NCBI RefSeq assembly: GCF_023283885.1
Contig: NZ_JAKILA010000008.1
Span: forward strand, 62,001 to 126,000
DNA: 64,000 nt
From: Shewanella basaltis
Lineage (GTDB): Bacteria; Pseudomonadota; Gammaproteobacteria; Enterobacterales; Shewanellaceae
Reading direction: 5' to 3'
The position numbers and the translations under genes are program-made. The notes below the pieces were generated by a model. It saw only the letters and a list, made by a program, of their open reading frames with translations, had not been told where the DNA came from and did no database searches. Positions 35,689 to 44,464 of the stretch are shown here, in pieces. Each line of letters opens with the position of its first letter. Positions within the stretch are counted from its first letter, which is position 1.

Positions 35689-36057
35689 TTATTGTGGTTT
35701 TTGGTAACACAACTCCATCGACACCGAGTCGGCAAAACGCAATGCATGCGGTTTGTCTATTTCGACACTGGCAAACTCAACCCAATCGTGCTCGCTGGCA
35801 ATCGCCAGTGTTTGGTTGGTGAGGTTTTCTAATAACGAAAAACGATTATTTTCAATCAAGGCAATGATTTTTTTAGTAATGGTGCGATAATTCAACGCAT
35901 CGGCAACATTGTTGCTATTACGCGCCTTGTCGGCACAATAATGAATCACAACATTGACGATCACATCTTGTTGATTATTGATTTCGTCTTCTTTAATGCC
36001 GATATAAGTACGTAAACGCAAGTTTTTAATGCGTATAATCGCGGTTTCTGGTTTCAT
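35689..36057 (-). CDS. folX: Dihydroneopterin triphosphate 2'-epimerase FolX
   Basis: Converts 7,8-dihydroneopterin triphosphate to the dihydromonapterin form in pterin metabolism. The 122-residue product belongs to the FolB/FolX tunnelling fold. It matches E. coli FolX rather than FolB in the segments [46 protein letters not shown] and [12 protein letters not shown], and ends with [19 protein letters not shown]. The start has no strong ribosome-binding site. The order folX then yfcH-like gene, 85 nt apart on the same strand, recalls E. coli, where folX and yfcH are adjacent. Tetrahydromonapterin is used as cofactor by phenylalanine hydroxylase in some bacteria; its use here is not shown. Confidence 0.94.
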   Translation of the reverse strand: MKPETAIIRIKNLRLRTYIGIKEDEINNQQDVIVNVVIHYCADKARNSNNVADALNYRTITKKIIALIENNRFSLLENLTNQTLAIASEHDWVEFASVEIDKPHALRFADSVSMELCYQKPQ

Positions 36058-36210
36058 ATTGTGTGTGTCATTCCCTAAAAGTGATTCGCTAATAATATGG
36101 CCAACGTTATAAAGTAAACAATAAAATTTAACTTAATTAGCAACACGTTACTGGGTTCAGCTTAGCATAATCAACCATTTTAATACGTAACAATAAGGAT
36201 TTTTTACCCT

Positions 36211-37359
36211 ATGAAAGGAATACAAGAGTCGCCTATGGCCGTACGCAGCTTTGTGGTGATGGCGTGTGTGGTGATTATTTTAGCGGGAATAAAAACTGCC
36301 AGCCCAATAGTGGTGCCTTTTGTGTTGTCGGCATTTTTGGCCGTGATTTGTAATCCAGCCATTGTGTGGTTGTCTAAGTATCGGGTACCTAAATGGTTAT
36401 CGATTATTTTATTGATGGCGTTTATCGTGCTTATGGGACTGTGGTTAGCCAGTTTAGTTGGCAGCTCAGTCAATGAATTTTCTAAACAAATGCCCGTGTA
36501 TCGCCAGCAATTAATTGAACAGTTTGCTTGGGTAATTGAAAAGCTACAAAGTTTAAATATTCAGATATCTAAACAAAAAGTACTCGACTATTTTGATCCC
36601 GGTATGGCGTTGTCGATGACCACCAATATGCTTTCGGGCGTGGGTAATGTAATGGCCAACCTGTTTTTGATTATTTTAACGATTGTATTTATGTTATTTG
36701 AAGCCCAGTCACTGCCCAAAAAATTCCATTTAGCGTTAGACGACCCTGATATGCGTTTAAAGCAAATTGACAAGTTTCTACACTCTGTAAATCAATACAT
36801 GGTGATTAAAACCCTAGTGAGTTTAGCCACCGCTGGGGTGATTGGGATTGGCCTTAGCATCATAGGTGTTGATTATGCGCTGTTATGGGCCGTGATTGCA
36901 TTTTTATTTAATTATATTCCCAATATTGGCTCGATTATAGCGGCGATCCCTGCTGTATTATTAGCATTTATCCAAATGGGCCCCGGTGCTGCGGGTATTA
37001 CGGGGTTGTTATATTTAGGCACTAATATGGTGATGGGCAATGTGGTTGAACCGCGTTTTATGGGGCGTGGTTTGGGCTTGTCGACCTTGGTGGTATTTTT
37101 ATCATTAATATTTTGGGGCTGGTTACTCGGGTCGGTTGGTATGCTGTTGTCGGTGCCGCTAACAATGATTGTTAAAATTGGCCTTGAATCAAGTCAGTCA
37201 GGCGGCTGGTTGTCGATATTATTGTCCGATGATGTTGAAGACATTGTTAATCAAACAGAAAATATCGAGCAAGTTGTTGCTTCCTCAGCCGATGACACCG
37301 TGCAACAAACGGATGAAAGCCCAGTTAATACTGATGATGAACAATCCAAACCATCATAA
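36211..37359 (+). CDS. AI-2E family transporter (TqsA-like membrane protein)
   Basis: Polytopic inner-membrane protein of the AI-2 exporter family. The 382-residue product has about eight predicted membrane helices: two or three at residues 8-75, a long soluble or amphipathic segment (about 85-150), then a cluster at about 150-330. The motif LFNYIPNIGSIIAAIPAVLLAF near 230-250 is the family signature seen in TqsA. Its C-terminus is an acidic, Asp/Glu/Gln-rich tail of about 50 residues, longer than in E. coli TqsA. Some members transport ions rather than autoinducers, so substrate is open. The methyltransferase gene follows 33 nt downstream. Confidence 0.88.
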   Translation: MKGIQESPMAVRSFVVMACVVIILAGIKTASPIVVPFVLSAFLAVICNPAIVWLSKYRVPKWLSIILLMAFIVLMGLWLASLVGSSVNEFSKQMPVYRQQLIEQFAWVIEKLQSLNIQISKQKVLDYFDPGMALSMTTNMLSGVGNVMANLFLIILTIVFMLFEAQSLPKKFHLALDDPDMRLKQIDKFLHSVNQYMVIKTLVSLATAGVIGIGLSIIGVDYALLWAVIAFLFNYIPNIGSIIAAIPAVLLAFIQMGPGAAGITGLLYLGTNMVMGNVVEPRFMGRGLGLSTLVVFLSLIFWGWLLGSVGMLLSVPLTMIVKIGLESSQSGGWLSILLSDDVEDIVNQTENIEQVVASSADDTVQQTDESPVNTDDEQSKPS

Positions 37360-37392
37360 ATTGATGAGTCAATAGCGTAAGTAAGAGAGAGT

Positions 37393-38301
37393 ATGAAGCG
37401 TTTTTTACAAGTGTTACCCGGTTTGACTGTTGGCGAAGATGTTTGCCGTTTATTTCATGGTCGTGGCGGTTTATTTGCTGGCGATGAGCACCTTTGTTTA
37501 GATTGGTACAAACCGGTATTACTGCTCACTAGCTTTAAACTGTTAGACGACGAGCAGCGTGATGAATTAGTGAGTGCTATTGTCACGTTTTGGCAAACGT
37601 CCTACCCAGGCCAGCCACTAAATTTAGTCTATCAATACCGTCATGGTGGTCAAACCGTTAGCGAGTTATTGTTTGGTGATGTGCCAGAGCAACACGTGGT
37701 AACTGAAAACGGTTGTCGTTTTTTAGTGCACTTGTTGCGAGGTCAAAACCATGGCTTATTTTTAGACATGGCCAATGGTCGTGCATGGGTAAAGCAACAT
37801 GCGAAGCACAAAAAAGTGCTTAATTTGTTTGCCTACACGTGTGGTTTTTCGGTTGCGGCATTGCAAGGTGGCGCCGATGAAGTGGTGAATATGGATATGA
37901 GTAAAGGTGCGTTAAGCATTGGTAAGCAAAACCATTTACTTAACGATTTACCAGTAGGTGCTCGGTATTTGGGCCACGATATTTTTAAGTCTTGGGGCAA
38001 ACTGACCAAGCTTGGGCCTTATGACTTAATCGTTGCCGATCCGCCAAGTAACCAGCGTGGCAGTTTTGTGGCCACCAAAGATTACGAGCGGTTGTTAAAA
38101 CGTTTACCCGATTTGTTAGCGCCGCAAGGAGAAGTGTTATTGTGCCTTAATGCGCCTGAGCTTGGCTGTGATTTTTTAATGCAACAAGTTGCCAATACTG
38201 CACCGCAGTTGACCTATGTTGAACGGCTTACAAACCCAAGTGTCTTTGCTGACATCGATGAGCAAAAATCTTTAAAAGTATTGCGTTATCGTTTGAGCTA
38301 A
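37393..38301 (+). CDS. Class I SAM-dependent methyltransferase, RlmI/RlmK-like
   Basis: Predicted RNA (rRNA-type) methyltransferase. The 302-residue product carries the AdoMet-binding motif NLFAYTCGFSVAAL at about residues 142-155, the acidic post-I residue in VVNMDMSKGAL, and the catalytic-type motif IVADPPSNQRGSF at about 215-227 (DPPS). It lacks the N-terminal PUA domain of full RlmI (about 400 residues), so it is a related but shorter enzyme. Similar short proteins in Shewanella are annotated simply as class I SAM-dependent methyltransferases. The substrate is not established. It follows the TqsA-like gene and ends at a strong terminator. Confidence 0.85.
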   Translation: MKRFLQVLPGLTVGEDVCRLFHGRGGLFAGDEHLCLDWYKPVLLLTSFKLLDDEQRDELVSAIVTFWQTSYPGQPLNLVYQYRHGGQTVSELLFGDVPEQHVVTENGCRFLVHLLRGQNHGLFLDMANGRAWVKQHAKHKKVLNLFAYTCGFSVAALQGGADEVVNMDMSKGALSIGKQNHLLNDLPVGARYLGHDIFKSWGKLTKLGPYDLIVADPPSNQRGSFVATKDYERLLKRLPDLLAPQGEVLLCLNAPELGCDFLMQQVANTAPQLTYVERLTNPSVFADIDEQKSLKVLRYRLS

Positions 38302-38327
38302 ACATAACATCATTTTTTGAGTAAACG

Positions 38328-38359
38328 AAACCGACGCCAATGAGGCGTCGGTTTTTTTA
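38328..38359 (+). terminator. Terminator after the methyltransferase gene
   Basis: CCGACGCC / GGCGTCGG stem (38331-38338, 38344-38351) with loop AATGA is followed by TTTTTTT. Confidence 0.9.
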
Positions 38360-38428
38360 TGGGTGTGTCAATTTACAATCTATTAACAAACCTGAGTGTG
38401 GTAACTGAATTTAATCATGTTAGCAAAA

Positions 38429-38443
38429 GGTGATATTTATCAA
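38429..38443. promoter_or_regulatory. FNR/EtrA-like site upstream of nap operon (distal)
   Basis: GTGAT-ATTT-ATCAA (38430-38443) matches the FNR consensus TTGAT-N4-ATCAA at 9 of 10 defined positions. It is also compatible with a CRP half-consensus. It lies about 225 nt upstream of napE. Confidence 0.55.
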
Positions 38444-38521
38444 ATAATCGGTAAATAAGTCTTTATTTAATCGGTATTTATGCTTAACAAGTTCGATCTA
38501 GATAATGATTTAACTAATTTG

Positions 38522-38535
38522 ATGATCTAGATCAT
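38522..38535. promoter_or_regulatory. FNR/EtrA-like palindrome upstream of nap operon (proximal)
   Basis: ATGAT-CTAG-ATCAT is a perfect 14-bp palindrome agreeing with the FNR core TGAT-N4-ATCA. It lies about 135 nt upstream of napE. The remainder of the 366-bp gap (38302-38667) is AT-rich leader with no gene. Confidence 0.6.
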
Positions 38536-38667
38536 ATAACCCTGAGTTTACCAATTTGTGAGTATATAGTTTGTTAATTGATAAACGTTAAACTTCTCCC
38601 GAGTCCTAATTAAGAAACAACAAATATAAATCCATGTGTTGTTTTATCCCCCACTACTGGAGGGTCT

Positions 38668-38826
38668 ATGAGTAAAGAAACTACCAATTTAAAAGGTTTG
38701 GAACTGAAAATATTCATCTTCTTAACCGTCTTTTTGGCACCTATTTTATCTGTGTTACTGGTCAGTGCACTGGGTTTTAGTATTTGGTTTAGCCAAATAC
38801 TTACAGGGCCACCAGGTGCTGGTTAA
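38668..38826 (+). CDS. napE: Periplasmic nitrate reductase subunit NapE
   Basis: Small single-pass membrane protein of the NapE/TorE family, of uncertain function in the Nap system. The 52-codon frame runs from ATG 38668, with GGAGGG just upstream, to TAA 38824-38826. It has a short charged N-terminus (MSKETTNLKGLELK), a hydrophobic helix of about 23 residues (15-38), and the C-terminal pattern SIWFSQILTGPPG that recalls NapE and TorE. It is the first gene of the operon, 44 nt before napD, and defines this as the napEDABC type. It is easily missed because it is so short. Confidence 0.85.
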   Translation: MSKETTNLKGLELKIFIFLTVFLAPILSVLLVSALGFSIWFSQILTGPPGAG

Positions 38827-38870
38827 TCCATCAATCCAATAATTAAAGTGATTAATATGAGAGTGATGTA

Positions 38871-39128
38871 ATGAGCAATGAACTGCACGTAACCAGCCTA
38901 ATTGTCCAAGTGCAACCAGATAAAATGGCTGAAGTAAGACAAAAAATCATGGCCATCCCAAATGCTGAATTGTCAGCTAATAATGACGTTAAGTTAGTGG
39001 TTGTCGTAGAAGGTCCGAGCCAAAAATCGTTGATGGACGATATCTCAACGATTAATGCCATTCCCGGTGTGTTGTCGGCCACCATGGTGTATCACCAAAG
39101 TGAAGCGCTAGAAGAAGGTGAAAAATGA
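38871..39128 (+). CDS. napD: NapA maturation chaperone NapD
   Basis: Cytoplasmic chaperone that binds the twin-arginine signal of NapA and assists its maturation before export. The 85-residue product has the ferredoxin-like NapD fold pattern: [39 protein letters not shown] and [18 protein letters not shown]. The family Pro-Gly-Val-x-Ser/x-Ala-x-x-Val-Tyr-His segment is visible near the C-terminus. Its stop overlaps the napA start (ATGA at 39125), so synthesis is coupled with its client. Second gene of napEDABC. Confidence 0.95.
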   Translation: MSNELHVTSLIVQVQPDKMAEVRQKIMAIPNAELSANNDVKLVVVVEGPSQKSLMDDISTINAIPGVLSATMVYHQSEALEEGEK

Positions 39129-41620
39129 AAATGAATAGACGCGATTTTATGAAAGCCAATGCCGCTTTAGCAGCGGCAAGTGTTGCGGGTTTGGCTTTAC
39201 CCACTAGTGCCACAAACCTTATTACGAGTTCAGAGCAAACCAAGCTTGAATGGAACAAAGCCCCTTGTCGTTTTTGTGGTACGGGCTGTTCGGTGATGGT
39301 TGCAACTCGCGACGGTAAAGTCGTTGCTACCCATGGTGATGCAAAAAGTGAAGTTAACCGCGGTTTAAACTGCATTAAGGGTTACTTCCTTTCTAAAATT
39401 ATGTACGGCCGTGATCGTTTGCAAACGCCTATGTTGCGTATGACAGACGGAAAATACGACAAACACGGTGAATTTACCCCAATTAGCTGGGAAAAAGCGT
39501 TCGACACCATGGCCGAACGCTGGAAAGCCACCATTAAAGCTAAAGGTCCAACTGCTGTAGGTATGTTTGGTTCGGGCCAATGGACAGTGTGGGAGGGCTA
39601 CGCCGCGGTTAAATTAATGAAAGCCGGCTTTGGTTCAAACAACATCGACCCTAACGCGCGTCATTGTATGGCGTCTGCGGTGGCAGGCTTTATGCGTACC
39701 TTTGGTATTGATGAGCCAATGGGATGTTATGACGATATGGAAGCGGCCGATGCCTTTGTACTTTGGGGTTCAAACATGGCTGAAATGCACCCCATTTTGT
39801 GGACACGAATAACCGACCGTCGTTTAAGCGCACCACATGTAAAAGTCGCGGTGTTGTCGACCTTTGAGCACAGATCGTTCGACCTTGCTGATTTACCTAT
39901 GGTATTTAATCCGCAAACCGATTTAGCCATTTTAAATTTTATTGCTAATTACATTATTCAAAACAACAAGGTTAATTGGGACTTTGTGAATAAGCATGTG
40001 AATTTCCGCAAAGGTACGACCGATATTGGTTATGGTTTACGTCCTGCTCACCCAACGCAGATGAAAGCCAAAAATGCTGACACCGCAGGCGATTCTACTC
40101 CAATCGATTTTGACCAATTTAAGCAGTTTGTCGCTGATTACGATGTTAAGTCTGTGAGTAAATTATCTGGGGTACCAGAGCATAAACTGCTTGAACTGGC
40201 TGAGCTTTATGCCGATCCAAACAGGAAAGTGACTTCGTTTTGGACCATGGGTTTTAACCAGCATACTCGCGGCGTGTGGTGTAATAACCTTATGTATAAC
40301 ATCCACTTGCTTGTAGGCAAAATTGCTACACCGGGTAATAGTCCTTTCTCATTAACTGGTCAGCCATCGGCGTGTGGTACGGCACGTGAAGTAGGCACTT
40401 TTTCACATCGTTTACCTGCAGACATGGTGGTAACAGAGCCTAAACACAGGGCGATTACCGAAAAAATCTGGAAAATCCCAGCAGGGATTATCCCTGAAAA
40501 ACCAGGTTTTCATGCGGTTGAACAAAGCCGTCGCTTAAAAGACGGTGACTTGAACTGTTACTGGGTGCAAGTCAATAACAACATGCAAGCAGGCCCTAAC
40601 ATTAACGAAGAAATGTTACCTGGCTACCGTAACCCAGATAATTTCATCGTGGTATCGGATGCTTACCCAACGGTCACCACCCAGGCTGCTGATTTAATTC
40701 TACCAACCGCAATGTGGGTTGAGAAAGAGGGCGCCTATGGTAATGCCGAGCGTCGCACGCAGTTCTGGCATCAAATGGTCAAAGCACCGGGTGAGTCTAA
40801 GTCTGATCTGTGGCAGTTAATGGAGTTTTCAAAGCGTTTTACCACTGACGAAGTGTGGTCAAAAGACGTGTTAGCGGCTAATCCATCATACAAAGGCAAG
40901 ACACTGTTTGATGTGCTATTTAAGAATGGTCAAGTTGATAAGTTCCCTGTATCAGACGCTGATCCTAAATACATGAACGCCGAAAATGATGCCTTTGGTT
41001 TCTATGTGCAAAAAGGCTTGTTTGAAGAATACGCGACCTTTGGTCGCGGTCATGGTCACGATTTAGCTGATTTTGATACTTACCATAAAGAGCATGGTTT
41101 ACGTTGGCCAGTGGTTGATGGCAAAGAGACTAAGTGGCGTTTTCGTGAAGGGTCAGATCCTTATGTCAAAGCCGGAAAAGGTTTTGAGTTTTACGGCAAA
41201 CCAGATGGTAAAGCAGTTATTTTTGCATTGCCTTATGAGCCTGCGGCAGAGTCACCTGATCAAGAGTACGATCTTTGGTTATCAACGGGTCGTGTGCTTG
41301 AACATTGGCATTCAGGTTCAATGACCCAGCGAGTACCTGAGTTGTATAAAGCCTTCCCAGATGCGGTGTGTTTTATGCACCCTGAAGATGCTAAAAAGCG
41401 TGGCTTACGCCGTGGTGATGAAATCAAGGTGATTTCTCGTCGTGGTGAGATCAAAACCCGTGTAGAAACTCGTGGCCGTAATAAACCTCCTGTTGGACTT
41501 GTGTTTGTTCCATGGTTTGATGCCAGTCAGCTCATTAATAAAGTCACTTTGGATGCAACAGATCCTATTTCTAAACAAACTGACTTTAAAAAGTGTGCCA
41601 TTAAGATTGTAAAGGCTTGA
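39125..41620 (+). CDS. napA: Periplasmic nitrate reductase catalytic subunit NapA
   Basis: Molybdenum bis-MGD enzyme that reduces nitrate to nitrite in the periplasm. The 831-residue precursor has a twin-arginine signal, [13 protein letters not shown], cleaved around residue 30. The [4Fe-4S] cluster is ligated by Cys48, Cys51, Cys55 and Cys83, and the molybdenum ligand is Cys181 in [10 protein letters not shown]. Lys85 in GLNCIKGY is the usual electron-transfer residue between cluster and pterin. Full length and motifs match Nap, not the assimilatory Nas. NapD and the NapBC cytochromes are encoded next to it. Exported folded by Tat. Confidence 0.98.
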   Translation: MKMNRRDFMKANAALAAASVAGLALPTSATNLITSSEQTKLEWNKAPCRFCGTGCSVMVATRDGKVVATHGDAKSEVNRGLNCIKGYFLSKIMYGRDRLQTPMLRMTDGKYDKHGEFTPISWEKAFDTMAERWKATIKAKGPTAVGMFGSGQWTVWEGYAAVKLMKAGFGSNNIDPNARHCMASAVAGFMRTFGIDEPMGCYDDMEAADAFVLWGSNMAEMHPILWTRITDRRLSAPHVKVAVLSTFEHRSFDLADLPMVFNPQTDLAILNFIANYIIQNNKVNWDFVNKHVNFRKGTTDIGYGLRPAHPTQMKAKNADTAGDSTPIDFDQFKQFVADYDVKSVSKLSGVPEHKLLELAELYADPNRKVTSFWTMGFNQHTRGVWCNNLMYNIHLLVGKIATPGNSPFSLTGQPSACGTAREVGTFSHRLPADMVVTEPKHRAITEKIWKIPAGIIPEKPGFHAVEQSRRLKDGDLNCYWVQVNNNMQAGPNINEEMLPGYRNPDNFIVVSDAYPTVTTQAADLILPTAMWVEKEGAYGNAERRTQFWHQMVKAPGESKSDLWQLMEFSKRFTTDEVWSKDVLAANPSYKGKTLFDVLFKNGQVDKFPVSDADPKYMNAENDAFGFYVQKGLFEEYATFGRGHGHDLADFDTYHKEHGLRWPVVDGKETKWRFREGSDPYVKAGKGFEFYGKPDGKAVIFALPYEPAAESPDQEYDLWLSTGRVLEHWHSGSMTQRVPELYKAFPDAVCFMHPEDAKKRGLRRGDEIKVISRRGEIKTRVETRGRNKPPVGLVFVPWFDASQLINKVTLDATDPISKQTDFKKCAIKIVKA

Positions 41621-41631
41621 GGAGACCGACT

Positions 41632-42099
41632 ATGAAAACAGGTAAATTTTTATCGATTATCGCGTTATTGGGCTTCTCTGTCAGCGTTATGGCGACCAGC
41701 GTACCTGAGGACAAAATCGACACATTGCGTTTAGCCCCCATTAACGTTGAGCCCACTCCGCCAGCGATGCAAGCGGTGATCAATACTGACGTTAAGCAGG
41801 TGCGTAACTACCCAATGCAGCCGCCGGTTATCCCACATAAGATTGACGGTTATCAAATTGATCTTAAAGTGAATAAATGTATGCAATGCCATGCTCGTAC
41901 CAGTACAGGTCATTCACAGGCGCCCATGGTGAGTGTGACGCATTATATGGACCGTGAGAACAACTTTTTGGCTGATTTATCGCCACGTCGTTACTTTTGT
42001 ACTCAGTGCCATGCACCGCAATTAGATGCCAAGTTACTCGTTGAAAATGATTTTGTTGATATTGATCATTTAATCAAAGCCAACGCAGTTAAGCATTAG
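41632..42099 (+). CDS. napB: Periplasmic nitrate reductase cytochrome subunit NapB
   Basis: Dihaem c-type cytochrome that passes electrons to NapA. The start at ATG 41632, with GGAG eight bases upstream, gives 155 residues; a TTG at 41617 in frame is not favoured. A Sec signal peptide covers about residues 1-21 (VMA cleavage). Two haem-binding motifs are present: CMQCH at 83-87 and CTQCH at 123-127. Two upstream His residues (His69 in PPVIPHK, His104 in VTHYMD) are candidates for the sixth ligands. Order napA-napB-napC with short gaps shows one operon. Haem is attached by the Ccm system. Confidence 0.96.
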   Translation: MKTGKFLSIIALLGFSVSVMATSVPEDKIDTLRLAPINVEPTPPAMQAVINTDVKQVRNYPMQPPVIPHKIDGYQIDLKVNKCMQCHARTSTGHSQAPMVSVTHYMDRENNFLADLSPRRYFCTQCHAPQLDAKLLVENDFVDIDHLIKANAVKH

Positions 42100-42107
42100 G
42101 AGTCAAT

Positions 42108-42707
42108 ATGTTAGCAAAACTGTTTGATCAACTAAAACTGGTGTGGAAGGTATTGCGACGCCCGAGTGTCCATTACAGTCTTGGCTTTTTGACCATCGGT
42201 GGCTTTATTGCGGGGATTATGTTCTGGGGTGGTTTTAACACGGCTTTAGAATTAACTAACCGCGAGGAGTTTTGTATCGGCTGCCACGAAATGGAAAACA
42301 ACGTTTACCAAGAGTTGCAAACAACGATTCACTTTTCTAACCGCAGTGGTGTGCGTGCAACGTGTCCTGATTGTCACGTACCGCATAACTGGACAGATAA
42401 AATTGCCCGTAAAATGCAAGCGTCTAAAGAAGTGTGGGGTAAGGTGTTTGGCACCATTAACACCCGTGAAAAGTTCGAAGCAAAGCGTCGCCATTTAGCT
42501 GAAAACGAATGGAACCGCCTTAAAGCCAACGACTCTTTAGAGTGTCGTAACTGCCATAACTTTGATTACATGGATTTTACCCGTCAGTCTAAGCGTGCAT
42601 CGCAAATGCATTCAACGTCGTTAGCTAGCGGTGAAAAAACCTGTATCGATTGTCATAAGGGGATTGCACACCAATTACCTGACATGGCGGGTGTAGAAGG
42701 TTTCTAA
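42108..42707 (+). CDS. napC: Membrane-anchored tetrahaem cytochrome NapC (NapC/NirT family)
   Basis: Quinol dehydrogenase that passes electrons from menaquinol or ubiquinol to NapB. The 199-residue product has one N-terminal membrane helix at about residues 22-42 and four CXXCH motifs: CIGCH 56-60, CPDCH 86-90, CRNCH 146-150 and CIDCH 179-183. The first ends in [12 protein letters not shown] with a Met in the usual ligand position. It could be confused with Shewanella CymA, but position as last gene of napEDABC and length favour NapC. It lies 8 nt after napB. A strong terminator follows. Confidence 0.95.
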   Translation: MLAKLFDQLKLVWKVLRRPSVHYSLGFLTIGGFIAGIMFWGGFNTALELTNREEFCIGCHEMENNVYQELQTTIHFSNRSGVRATCPDCHVPHNWTDKIARKMQASKEVWGKVFGTINTREKFEAKRRHLAENEWNRLKANDSLECRNCHNFDYMDFTRQSKRASQMHSTSLASGEKTCIDCHKGIAHQLPDMAGVEGF

Positions 42708-42729
42708 CGCTCAGTATCATCATAAAATG

Positions 42730-42764
42730 AACAAGGCCAGCAATTTGCTGGCCTTGTTTTTTGT
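42730..42764 (+). terminator. Terminator of the nap operon
   Basis: CAAGGCCAGC / GCTGGCCTTG stem (42732-42741, 42747-42756) is followed by TTTTTT. Confidence 0.9.
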
Positions 42765-42814
42765 CTGGTATTAACACCTAGTGCTTATCGCAATCCTATT
42801 CATGACAAAATGAG

Positions 42815-43825
42815 TTACGACAAATCGACTTGTTTGCCAATCACATCAATTAAATACTCAGTAAAATCGTGGCCGTGATGTTGTAACATCTTCGGGAACA
42901 TCGAAATGGGTGTTAGCCCAGGGAAGGTGTTGATTTCATTGAGTAGAATTTGATTGTCTTGGGTTAAAAAGAAATCAATACGCGATAAATGACGTAGCTT
43001 CATGCCTTTAAAGGCTTTTATGGCATAATCTCGAATTTGCTGGCTAAGTTCGGCAGACAAATTGTTCGCCACCACATCGGTGCGTGCCTTGCTGTTTTTG
43101 GCGTATTTTTCGTCAAATGAGTAAAAGGTATTGCTGTCGCAAATAATCTCACCGGGTAAGGTTGCAACCACTTCACCTTGATATTCGTACACGGCCACTT
43201 CTAATTCGCGAGCGCGAATCGTTTGCTCAACCACCACATAAGGTGCGTAACTAAAGGCATCGTGAAGCACTTTGGCGATACTGGTTTTATCATCGACTTT
43301 ATAACAGCCTACCGACGAGCCTTGAGAGGCTGCTTTAATAAATACCGAGCCCCATTGATCAAATGCCGCTTCAGTTTGCTTAATGGCGTCATCGTCGAGT
43401 TGGTGTAAAAAAATGTACGGCGTATTAGGCACGCCCAGGGCTGAAAACCACATTTTTGCAGTAATTTTATTAAAACAATTGCTTGAGGCTTCTGACTCAC
43501 AGCCAAAGTAGGGCAGTTGGATTAAATTAAAGTAAGACTGAATATCGCCCGTTTCACCCGGGAAGCCATGAATACAAGGAATGACATAATCTACCGGCCA
43601 TGCTGGGGTGCTGTCATCTTCAAAACGAATTTCACGACGGTTGGTTAAGTCACATAACTTACCGTCTTCAGTGTGGTAATGCCCGTGCTTGTCGAGTACT
43701 AATTTTAGTAGCGAAAATTTATCTGACGTTGCCAGTGATGACTCAAAAAAACGTGCAGACATTAACGAAATATCGTGTTCTGCACCGCCACCGCCGCACA
43801 ATAACAGCAGATTAATCTTTGGCAT
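42815..43825 (-). CDS. ddl: D-alanine--D-alanine ligase
   Basis: ATP-grasp ligase that makes the D-Ala-D-Ala dipeptide for peptidoglycan. The start at 43825 ([18 protein letters not shown]) has AGGAG five bases upstream; the frame is open eight codons further but without support. The 336-residue product shows the N-terminal [11 protein letters not shown], the omega-loop/nucleotide region [11 protein letters not shown] near 170-180, the [16 protein letters not shown] stretch, and the metal-binding segment [13 protein letters not shown]...[17 protein letters not shown]. It stands alone, away from the mur/fts cluster where ddlB normally lies, so it is probably the second (ddlA-type) ligase; that is inference. 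Confidence 0.93.
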   Translation of the reverse strand: MPKINLLLLCGGGGAEHDISLMSARFFESSLATSDKFSLLKLVLDKHGHYHTEDGKLCDLTNRREIRFEDDSTPAWPVDYVIPCIHGFPGETGDIQSYFNLIQLPYFGCESEASSNCFNKITAKMWFSALGVPNTPYIFLHQLDDDAIKQTEAAFDQWGSVFIKAASQGSSVGCYKVDDKTSIAKVLHDAFSYAPYVVVEQTIRARELEVAVYEYQGEVVATLPGEIICDSNTFYSFDEKYAKNSKARTDVVANNLSAELSQQIRDYAIKAFKGMKLRHLSRIDFFLTQDNQILLNEINTFPGLTPISMFPKMLQHHGHDFTEYLIDVIGKQVDLS

Positions 43826-44060
43826 GTTTACTCCTGAAAAGACCGACAAAATGGGCTTGGGTGTTGTCCGATTAGCCCTGAAAATGAGTGCTTATGATAA
43901 AGACCCACAGCCATGCAGCGCAAGTAAGAGTTAATAATATTTCAGCATATTTAGCCTGGTTTTTGTGGTTGATTGCTGATTTAAGATAATTAATCGGTAT
44001 ACCGCTTATAAGTTACTCACATGATTAAAGCATTGCGTATTCGGGCGGGAGTTTAGTGGC
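43826..44060. other. Non-coding stretch before ddl
   Basis: This part of the 639-bp gap between ddl and the TonB receptor shows no credible gene. It must hold the ddl promoter. The rest of the gap is the family B repeat (44061-44354) and the receptor terminator. Confidence 0.5.
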
Positions 44061-44354
44061 TAAGGCCTGTTGATCTTTGCTGGTTGAATTTTGTTCGAGT
44101 TAAAAACGTGTTAATCGAGGCGAATGGATTGTAGCCTAGTCACCTAAGCAACTCTTTATTTGTAAAGCATTGTTCAACAAAGAGTAAAACGTTTTTAGCC
44201 GAACCCTGTGGGCAGCGTTTGTTGGTCATTTTTACTGCGTTATCGACTTTTTATGTAGAATAACTACACCTCAAAGTCTCTGCCGCGCACTTGTATATGA
44301 GTAATGGTCAACAATTCGCTGCAAAAACAACCTTGAAAGGTCAACAGGCCCTAG
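44061..44354 (-). repeat. Dispersed ~290-bp repeat, copy 2 (family B, inverted)
   Basis: The reverse complement is similar along its whole length to 27768-28057. Ends GGCCTGTTGATCTTT (44064-44078) and AAAGGTCAACAGGCC (about 44336-44350) are inverted copies with one mismatch. The internal hairpin is kept (GACTTT 44245-44250 with AAAGTC 44273-44278) while its loop differs. It has no coding content. Confidence 0.85.
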
Positions 44355-44361
44355 GCTAGCA

Positions 44362-44405
44362 ATATAAAAATGACACCCCCTTTATATTTATAAAAGAGGT
44401 GTCAT
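44362..44405 (-). terminator. Terminator of the TonB receptor gene
   Basis: ATGACACC (44370-44377) pairs with GGTGTCAT (44398-44405) around an AT-rich, partly paired loop. On the minus strand it is followed by TTTTTATATT. Confidence 0.7.
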
Positions 44406-44464
44406 GAGGTATCGGCTAGACTCGCGTGGCTAAGGCGTTAACATCAGCCACGGCTAACGTGCGT

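Noticed and set aside
42108..42707. Alternative call as CymA
   Set aside because: CymA is the same NapC/NirT family, but this copy is the last gene of napEDABC, which supports NapC. CymA remains possible only by deeper phylogeny.
44061..44354. Integron attC-like site
   Set aside because: No integrase, cassette array or typical attC core sites; a second full copy elsewhere fits a dispersed repeat better.
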